In this document: positions 16,221 to 24,100 of the stretch, piece after piece
Numbering within the stretch: the first letter of the stretch is position 1
Layout: every line of letters begins with the position of its first letter
DNA from: Candidatus Nitrosopumilus sp.
GTDB taxonomy: Archaea > Thermoproteota > Nitrososphaeria > Nitrososphaerales > Nitrosopumilaceae
NCBI GenBank assembly: GCA_029263475.1
Contig: JAJCXK010000031.1
Location: 1 to 63,939 of the forward strand
Direction: 5' to 3'
Length of the DNA stretch: 63,939 nucleotides
The notes under the pieces: model-generated
Databases searched by the model: none
What the model was told of the DNA's origin: nothing
Seen by the model: only the letters and a program-made list of their open reading frames with translations
Translations under genes and position numbers: made by a program

Positions 16221-19200
16221 TCAATTATTTACCGGTTTTTGTCTCATTATCAAAATTATAACGATTCCGATCACAATTCCAATGACTATTCCAATTGCAA
16301 TGCCAGTGCCAAATGGAAGATCAGGAGTCAAATTGGTTAGATCCTCAGTTATGGGAATTGTTTCAGACAGGGATTTTATTTCAGGCAGAGATTTAGAAGG
16401 ATCTTCAGAGGGTATCGGGATTAATTCGATTTCCATGTCCTGTTTTTCTGCAGGTACACTCATTTTTGAAGAAATATTTGTAAACTTTGCTGCAAGTGTT
16501 ATGGGTTCAGTGATTGAAGAGCCGCCAAACAAAGTTGAATGCGTCAAGAGTGTGTACGTTCCAGTCTGATTAATTGGCACATACAGTACAGTTGACGTAT
16601 CATCCTTATTCTTCACCGGAAAAAAGCCGCCACCCTGGCTAAAAGCAGAATTTCCCAACCAGTCAAGGGAAACCCATCCAAGGAAGTGACCAAACACGCC
16701 AGAAGGAACGTTGGTTTGTATGATTTCTCCGGACGGATCCATTACAAACACCGAGAGGTTTGTATCATCACTGATCCACGAGAGCTCAATAGAAGCAGAA
16801 TTTATGGACTCATTCTGAATGTCAAAATAATATTGTCTCCAATCTCCAGCCATGTAGCGGTTGGCCATATCAAATGCGCCCTTGGTGTAACTATTTCCAT
16901 ACAGAACATCATCGCTTTGCAGTCCATCTATCAGAATAGTAGAATCATTTTCCACCACAGGTTGCTTTATCACAAAAGAGGTCGGGGCATTTACAATATG
17001 ATCATTGCTTTCAAACGTCAGAAATCCCTGATAGACGCCAGTCTGTAGATGATTTGGAGCAACCAGCGTCACATCAAGTGTGGATGAATCTTTTGGAGGG
17101 ACCAAGATTGTTTCTGTTTCGGGCCAAAGTACAGGCCATTTTTCCTTTTCATAATAGCTTGCAGAAATCGTATAGTCCATGGAAGTTGAATTCTGTTGCG
17201 TATCTCCCAGCCAGTATGAATATCTTGTAGGTACAGGATAAACCCCAACTAACGGAACACCTTCAAATTTTTCATACGGTTCTGAAATTCTTAGTTCCTG
17301 AACAGTTCCCCACGAACCGGCTCTGTTAACCAGGGATAGTTCATCAGTGTCAATTTTGGTATCGTTGTTGTTGTCAATCCAATCATAGATGTACAATGAA
17401 GAAATCTTGAGATCATCTGCATAGACATCAGATGTATTGTTCATAAAGTCAGTAAACAGAAAATTCAAATTCAGGATCATAAGCGATGACTCGTCTGGAA
17501 TTGGATTCTCATCTTCAAAGAAGTCACCAAGCTGGAACTGAGAAGTCACATCAGACAACAAGACATAGTTTGGGATGAACGTGTCATTCAGAACTGCATC
17601 TTGCTGTCGGACAATGGTCGTCCCATTAAATTGTGTTTTTGAGATCAGAGACAGAATTTGCGGTTTTACATCTACAGCAATAGTGTCATTTGTAGGATTT
17701 TCTACAGTAAATGTGGTCATGGCTCTGTCACCAGGAAGTAATTGACCAGCAAACCAGCTTGTCATTGGAAATGAACGTGCGGGAAGCTGAAATCTCTCAA
17801 ATCCTATTGCCGTTGAATTTACCTTGTCAATGGCGGGTTCAAGGATTTTTTTGATGTTCCCATATGATCCGTCATTGTGCACTATGAAAACCCCATCTTG
17901 GCCGTGAACATAGTTCAAAGCAGATTCAACATTCACCAAACCTGAACCCTGAGTAAATGGATCATTGTACAGATCAGTCGCAGTGGACATTAGAATATTT
18001 TTGATTAAAAATGAATCATAATCTTGTGATTGTTTTTTCATTTCTTCCATCAGAACTGCAGCGCTTCCGGAAACCAATGGTGCAGCCATGCTGGTTCCCC
18101 CAAACAATGAAAAGGATTCGGATTTGGAATCTTTTTCAGTTTTTATAACATTTGACGGTGTAAACCCGTGAGCACCAATACTCATTACGTCAGGTTTTGG
18201 ATCACCAATTGAACCAGGACCCCTGCTGGAAAAATCCACTACGTGATTATTGTGTGAAGTCGTATTTCCAAACCTTGGCTGATCTTTGAACGGACCGTAT
18301 CCTACAAACACGTTATTTGTTGTAGCACCCACTGAGATTCCAAACGGAGACGCATTTGGCAAACCAATCGTCCCATATCCATGACCTGAATTTCCGGCAC
18401 TGGAAATTATCGTTACGCCAGGATAGTCATCATCCAAAGAGCCAGGAGTTGCAAGCACACTGAGAACTAGAGACAGAATATCCATTCCAGGCGATGCCTT
18501 AAACGATGGAAAGTTTGACACTCCCCAGCTATTTGAAATTACATCGACTCTTGGCTTGTCTGAAAATTTCCAATCATAATCATCATTATCAAACCCTGCA
18601 GCCCACAGCCATCCATAAACGGTATCTCCAAACCACAGAGCCTTTACCGGAACAATCTTTGCGTTAGGTGCCACACCCGTAATAGAATATTTTTTTGAAT
18701 TGTTGTAAATGTCGTAAGTTTCCTGACCGCGCGAGGTAATCGATGCGGCACTGGAAGTACCATGACCCATGAAGTCAGTCATCAGTCCAAAGAACTGGCC
18801 ATCGGGATCTAGTGCAGGTAACAACGTTCCATTAATTGCATTTAGCGACGGGTCGATTTCGGTAAAATTATTTTTGATAACCCCATACACATCCAAAACT
18901 TGCGCGCCAAACGTTCCTGCACTGTAATCATTTTTTCCATCACCATTAGAGTCATAAACAAGAAACTCGTTTCCACTTCCCAACACGATTGGTTCCTCAT
19001 CGGTAAAATCAAAATCATAATTTGCTTCCTCACCAGACTTTAAGTCGAATCTGGTATAGTCCTCCCAAGAAGTGCTAAGATCAGGAATCAGGGTATCGTA
19101 AACTCCAGGCAAGAAAGAATCAACCAAGAGAACAGGTACCACCTGTATTCGGGCCATGGAACCTTGCAGTCCACCTTGATATATCACGCCCAGGTGATAC

Positions 19201-20045
19201 ACGCCGCTTTTTGATTTTATGTAATTCCTATTATCATCGCCAATTTTCATATCCCTGTCTAATGTGCCGTTGAAAGTTATTGAGTTTCCAAGTTGTGGGA
19301 AAAATGAATTATAAATCGGGATTTCGCTGCCCTTGCCGCCTTGAGACACATCAAGAAATACCCCGTCACGCGTCACGTATGCCGAAGACGTCATATGGGA
19401 CGGGATGGGCTTGCTGTAATTTCGAATAACCTCATTTTCATCAATGAATGCAAAAAAGGTCGCGTTTGTCAATATTATTCCTTGTCCGTCTGGATCAAGC
19501 ATGATAGGATGATTGAGATCATCCCTTGCAAGAGAATGCTGAATGTCAGGATTTGAAAAGTCAACTCCCGTATCCACTATTGCAATCACCGTACCGTTTC
19601 CCGATGCACCATACTTGCTTTTGGCCAGACTCGAACCGGTGATATGACCAATTTTGGATGCATCTTGTATTTCATCATCATCAGATGAATGAAAGTCCAA
19701 TTTGAAATCTTCAACTACATGATATCCCTGCAAAACTAGACCGGATGCAGATTTTTCAGAAAGAACGGATACAGAAAAAAAACCAGCATCCGAATTTACG
19801 TGATACAAGGAGTTGGTTTTCAGATAATCATTGTCTTGTGAATTGGTTCCAAAAATCAAATATCTCTTATAATCATTCTCAGTAAAAAAATCAGAATCAA
19901 TTTTGACAATATCTGAACCAAAATTTAATAGATTTTCAACGTCATCGGCATCAATCAGATCAGCAGAAACGAAGGCATGTGAACTAGTCAGCATTGAAGA
20001 AGGAAGAAGGAAGAACATGAAAATAAAAATAGCCACCTTGGGCAT
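16221..20045 (-). CDS. Giant membrane-anchored subtilisin-family (S8) protease
   Basis: The 1274-residue protein has a signal peptide (hydrophobic residues 4-24) and an S8 catalytic triad: Asp in IAIVDTGVD (about residue 158), His in GHGTSS (about 427) and Ser in GGTSMAAP (about 650). The roughly 270 residues between Asp and His are far more than in subtilisin and recall the inserts in pyrolysin and tripeptidyl peptidase II. About 550 residues of beta-rich domains follow, then a C-terminal transmembrane helix made of GIVI repeats and a short basic tail. It is thus an exocellular, membrane-tethered protease. It follows the coiled-coil membrane protein gene by 31 bp and lies downstream of the S-layer gene, so S-layer turnover or peptide harvesting is a plausible role. 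Confidence 0.92.
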   Translation of the reverse strand: MPKVAIFIFMFFLLPSSMLTSSHAFVSADLIDADDVENLLNFGSDIVKIDSDFFTENDYKRYLIFGTNSQDNDYLKTNSLYHVNSDAGFFSVSVLSEKSASGLVLQGYHVVEDFKLDFHSSDDDEIQDASKIGHITGSSLAKSKYGASGNGTVIAIVDTGVDFSNPDIQHSLARDDLNHPIMLDPDGQGIILTNATFFAFIDENEVIRNYSKPIPSHMTSSAYVTRDGVFLDVSQGGKGSEIPIYNSFFPQLGNSITFNGTLDRDMKIGDDNRNYIKSKSGVYHLGVIYQGGLQGSMARIQVVPVLLVDSFLPGVYDTLIPDLSTSWEDYTRFDLKSGEEANYDFDFTDEEPIVLGSGNEFLVYDSNGDGKNDYSAGTFGAQVLDVYGVIKNNFTEIDPSLNAINGTLLPALDPDGQFFGLMTDFMGHGTSSAASITSRGQETYDIYNNSKKYSITGVAPNAKIVPVKALWFGDTVYGWLWAAGFDNDDYDWKFSDKPRVDVISNSWGVSNFPSFKASPGMDILSLVLSVLATPGSLDDDYPGVTIISSAGNSGHGYGTIGLPNASPFGISVGATTNNVFVGYGPFKDQPRFGNTTSHNNHVVDFSSRGPGSIGDPKPDVMSIGAHGFTPSNVIKTEKDSKSESFSLFGGTSMAAPLVSGSAAVLMEEMKKQSQDYDSFLIKNILMSTATDLYNDPFTQGSGLVNVESALNYVHGQDGVFIVHNDGSYGNIKKILEPAIDKVNSTAIGFERFQLPARSFPMTSWFAGQLLPGDRAMTTFTVENPTNDTIAVDVKPQILSLISKTQFNGTTIVRQQDAVLNDTFIPNYVLLSDVTSQFQLGDFFEDENPIPDESSLMILNLNFLFTDFMNNTSDVYADDLKISSLYIYDWIDNNNDTKIDTDELSLVNRAGSWGTVQELRISEPYEKFEGVPLVGVYPVPTRYSYWLGDTQQNSTSMDYTISASYYEKEKWPVLWPETETILVPPKDSSTLDVTLVAPNHLQTGVYQGFLTFESNDHIVNAPTSFVIKQPVVENDSTILIDGLQSDDVLYGNSYTKGAFDMANRYMAGDWRQYYFDIQNESINSASIELSWISDDTNLSVFVMDPSGEIIQTNVPSGVFGHFLGWVSLDWLGNSAFSQGGGFFPVKNKDDTSTVLYVPINQTGTYTLLTHSTLFGGSSITEPITLAAKFTNISSKMSVPAEKQDMEIELIPIPSEDPSKSLPEIKSLSETIPITEDLTNLTPDLPFGTGIAIGIVIGIVIGIVIILIMRQKPVNN

Positions 20046-20076
20046 TGTCTAGTTCTGTTTTCATGCATTATTATAA

Positions 20077-21108
20077 CTATCTTCTTCTAGCAAGAATTGC
20101 AATTTGCAGTGCAACGATAATTCCTATAGATGCGATGATAGGAAACAGCAAAGAGTTAAGCTGAGACGAGGCTTCGCTGATAAATTTTACAGATGTAGAG
20201 ATGGTACCGATACTCTCGTCAATTTTGCCACTGGCCTCATCCAAAGTGTTATCGAATCCCTCAATTTCTAATTTTAGAATGTCAAGTTCTCTGGACGTTT
20301 CACTCAAAACAAAATTTAGATCGATTATTTGCTCAGAAATTCCTCCCAAATCCTGACTCAATACAACAGTCGCAGCCGAACCGTGCGAGGTGGTTCCCTG
20401 ACTAAACGCGACCACATGAAATACGTGGGTTCCTTCTTCAACTGGAATGTAATCCACATAATACAAGCCCTGATGCAACGTCTCAAAAGATTTTGACAAT
20501 GGAACAGAAATTCCAGATGGTAGATGCACGTGTGTAGTTTCCAACAATTCAGACGGCTTATTTCCAATCAATAGGCCGTCGCTTGTCGTCTGTACAAAAA
20601 CCCTGAGGGACTGACCGATTGCAGCGGTTTCAGGTGCAAAGACCAAGGTATTGACATGCCTTTCAACTGGCACATCAAGCAGTTCGGTGGTTGATGAAAA
20701 CTTTATGTCAATTTTTTCAGAGATTCCGTTTTGTGCCGTACTAATTACTTCAACTGCATACGTTCCATATGGAAAGTTTGTAGAGGGATCTGGCCAGGTA
20801 AGCAAGTCATAGTTAAACGAACCATCAGAATCAGTCGTCAACTGATCAAACTTTGCTATTGATTCATCAGGAGCAAAGATTCGTATGATAAGATTCTCTT
20901 CAGGCAATCCCTTGCCATAAATTTGCAGGTTGTGTTCAGGGGAATAGACCTTGCTGTTTGTAAACAGTTCAAGTCCTTCTGAATACGAACTCGAGACGCC
21001 TACAAACAAAAGGGCAATCAGGACGGAAAGCAAAGCCTGAAACTTCAATTCAACTAGTTTCCAATCTTCTCCTAGATATTGCTTCTGAAAAAATCGTTCA
21101 TAACTCAC
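20077..21108 (-). CDS. Surface membrane protein: beta domains, coiled coil, C-terminal TM
   Basis: The 343-residue product starts at GTG 21108; TTG 21048 (MKFQALLSV) would give a cleaner signal peptide. After the signal come two or so beta-sandwich domains: EHNLQIYGKGLPEENLIIR with DGSFNYDL is a carboxypeptidase/Ig-like pattern, and the second spans about residues 145-250. A predicted coiled coil covers about residues 255-320 (ISEQIIDLNFVLSETSREL onward). A C-terminal transmembrane helix ends in ARRR. Signal, beta-sandwich, coiled coil and TM is the layout of crenarchaeal SlaB, the stalk that anchors the S-layer. It sits directly between the S-layer and protease genes. A stalk role is inference; I do not see sequence identity to a known SlaB. 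Confidence 0.8.
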   Translation of the reverse strand: MSYERFFQKQYLGEDWKLVELKFQALLSVLIALLFVGVSSSYSEGLELFTNSKVYSPEHNLQIYGKGLPEENLIIRIFAPDESIAKFDQLTTDSDGSFNYDLLTWPDPSTNFPYGTYAVEVISTAQNGISEKIDIKFSSTTELLDVPVERHVNTLVFAPETAAIGQSLRVFVQTTSDGLLIGNKPSELLETTHVHLPSGISVPLSKSFETLHQGLYYVDYIPVEEGTHVFHVVAFSQGTTSHGSAATVVLSQDLGGISEQIIDLNFVLSETSRELDILKLEIEGFDNTLDEASGKIDESIGTISTSVKFISEASSQLNSLLFPIIASIGIIVALQIAILARRR

Positions 21109-21122
21109 GTTAAGAGGTATTC

Positions 21123-21144
21123 AAAAAAAAGAAAAAAAGGAAAA
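21123..21144 (-). terminator. T-tract terminator after S-layer gene
   Basis: On the minus strand, 19 nt beyond the S-layer stop, comes TTTTCCTTTTTTTCTTTTTTTT (22 nt), one of the longest T-rich tracts in the window. It lies just before the downstream gene start at 21108. It should end most S-layer transcripts and leave a fraction reading through. Confidence 0.65.
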
Positions 21145-21162
21145 TTAGAACTAGTTTCTTAC

Positions 21163-24100
21163 TTATTGTACAGTTATAGTTGTGCTAACTGGTGGTGATA
21201 AAGCCGTTGGATTATCTACAGATTCCCATACGAATGCAGTCGCTGTGTAAGTTCCTGCTTCAGTTGGGATCCATGATAATGCCGGGCTGAATGATTGACC
21301 AGCAGATAGTGAACCTGTAATCCATGCTAGTGATACTGTAACACCGTTACCGTCTTGAATCTGTACCAAGTATGCAAATGTTTGCTCTCTATCCTGACCA
21401 TTTGCTAAGTCAGCGCTGATTTGTACCTGTTGGTCAACGGAAACAGAATCTAAGCTGTTACCGAATGCATCAACGGTTTTCAAGCTAGCAGCTGGTGCTC
21501 TCTCGAGAGGTGGTACTACAGTGCCGATTAGTGAAGTGGCAGTAATATCAAGTTCATCTGCAGTTGTGTACGGATCTGGTAATGTATTATCCTCGTATTC
21601 TGCGGTGACAGTGTCACCTTCTGCGACTCTGAGTCTGTGACCAGAGGATTCATCAGCGACTGTGAAGAACACAGTGCCCTCGAATATTCCGGTTGCCTCA
21701 TTAGTCTCAGTTACAGTAAGGTCAATACCTCCGGCATCGGAGTCAGACCACACATCGACATCGAAGTTGTCGACTGCTTCTGGATCTAAGTTCATGTCTG
21801 GATCAATAATTCTTACAACACCTGTTCCACTTGCTGGATAACTTGCTTCAAGCCATTGGGTCTCACCGATGTTCCATCTGATAAGTGCTGAGCCGACTAC
21901 AGTTTCATCCTCTGAAAATTCAAAGGAGACTGTTAGTCCGTCATCATCGTCAGTTGGTAGTTTACCATCAGTTGGTCCTGCTCCGGTTGCAGATGATACC
22001 GTAATATCATTTGTACCGTCACCGTCAGCATCGTGTGTAAATCCGGTAAGAATAACCTCACCAGTGAAGATGCCTGTGTCAGTACCAGTTTCGACGAGTT
22101 TGTAGTTGTCAAGATCAAATCCTCTGGTTGAGACCTTTAGTGGGTCCAAATCAGAGTTTCCAATCTCATCAACTAGATCACTGTCAAAGTTGTGATCTGG
22201 TGCGACTACGGTAATGTAGACCTTGTCGGCCCATGAGTAGACTTTTTGGTCAAGTTCAACAGTTGCTCCGAAGTTTGATGTAAAGACTGTGACATTTACG
22301 TCCTCATCTTCATCACCTACAAAGTCAGATCCGGATGGACCCCAATCGGTATACTCGAGGACAATTTCTTCTCCTCTTTCTAACCTATCACCACTGAGAA
22401 CTTCAGGGACTTCGATGACAATCTGGAAGATACCAGTGCTGTCACCTGTTTCTCTAAAGTCAGAGGGTTCTGGATCGAATGCGGCTATATCTGCAGCAGT
22501 TAGTGCTCTACTACCCATGGTAGTAGTTGCCGCGTCTGAGTCCCATTCGATTAGGTTCAGTGAGTAGGTCTCAGCCTGATCATTGTCCAGATCGAAATCT
22601 GGTTCAATGAGGGTCAAGATCATGTCACCACCAATAAGGTAAACGGATTTGTCTGATTGTAGTACACCATTTCTTAGATCAAAGGTAGCAGAATCAGTTA
22701 CAGTGTTGACATCACCTGATGCATCGGCTGGATCAGTGTATTGTACTTGGAGAATATCTCCTTGCAAGATACAGTATGAATTACCGCTTGCGCCTGGAAT
22801 GTCAAATCTGTCTGTTACAGCATTAGTAGCACCATCTGCGGCTCCATTGATTGGAGTGTAATCAGTTGTTGCTTTTCCTGACTGTGAACATTTTGCGTCT
22901 GCTGGACCATCAGTATATCTGAGTGGGATATCAATCTCGAAGATACCGGCATCTGGTGCGATTTCATCGATTGGACCGAACTGACGAATTAATTGTTCAT
23001 CATCAGCGGTTCCAGCGGTTCCATCTACACCATCAGGATTACGTGCACCATCGGCATTGAGATCATTAAAGAAAACAGTACCAGTGGCAGTATCTCTTAC
23101 AGCATTATTACCAACATCGATTACACCTTCAACTACATTTGCACCACCTGCATAGCCCAATACGACTGTGTCAGAACCTCTGATAACAGAGAGTTTGACA
23201 GGTCCTACAGGATTAGCAGCAGTGTTTGTTGCAATTATATCCTCACCAGTTGCAGATGTATCAAAGTCTGGATCGTTGACTCTTATGTGAACAGTCAAGT
23301 CACCAGTTGCGATAAAGCTGCCTCCAGTGGAGATGGTGTTTGCGCCAGTAATACCAGTTGAGTGTATTGCGAAGATGGATCTGTTATCTGGCGATGTAAC
23401 AGTTGGAGATCCAAAGTCGGAAGGTACACCAAATGGTACTGGGTATACGGTTCTATCTAGACTGATTGATCCTGTATTTGCACGGACACCGGCACTATCA
23501 CCAACTTCAATGATTTCACCAGAGGCATCTCTAAAGTCAACATAGTTGACCTCTAGATCTAGACCAGTGGTTGTTTCAGAGTCGTCTGCGGTAGTGTTAA
23601 CGGTTTGATCTCTACACCATCTATCAGGGATTTGGAAATCACCGATAAACGTACCAGTTTCTGAACCAGTTTCAACCAGAGTAAATCCGGTGTTACTTAG
23701 TCCGAGGTTAAATGCACCAGTAAGATCGCTTTCACAATCTGATCCTGCTGCGCCGACTAAGTCGGTACCCTGGTTTTGTGGAGATTTCCATTGCACATCA
23801 TCGAATGTAATGTCTAACAATCTTCCCAAGTTACCAAATGATAATGGTACTGTGACGACTGCGTTTACACCTACTGCGTCAAATGACGGATCATTAACAT
23901 CAGTTACAACGGTATAGATTTCGATGAGATCAGAATCTACGTTTAGATCTAAGTCTTCTAGAGTAATTGTTACAGTATCGGCAACTTTGTAATTGTCATT
24001 ATCAAATGACACAACACCGGAGTGGCTTGGAGCCTCTTCTTGGTCAGCTACCTGAGTAGTGACACCGTCTGCACCTAAGTCGTTATAGTTGACTCTTGGT

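Noticed and set aside
16165..16569. Open frame on the + strand opposite the protease C-terminus with repeated Ile-Pro-Met-Thr
   Set aside because: Its repeat is simply the complement of the GIVI-type membrane helix codons of the protease; no independent evidence for a gene.
22993..23361. Open frame on the + strand inside the S-layer gene, rich in Cys, Ile and Ser
   Set aside because: It lies antisense to a clear repeat-structured coding gene. Its composition mirrors the complementary Thr/Asp/Val codons, and it has no start signal or family resemblance.
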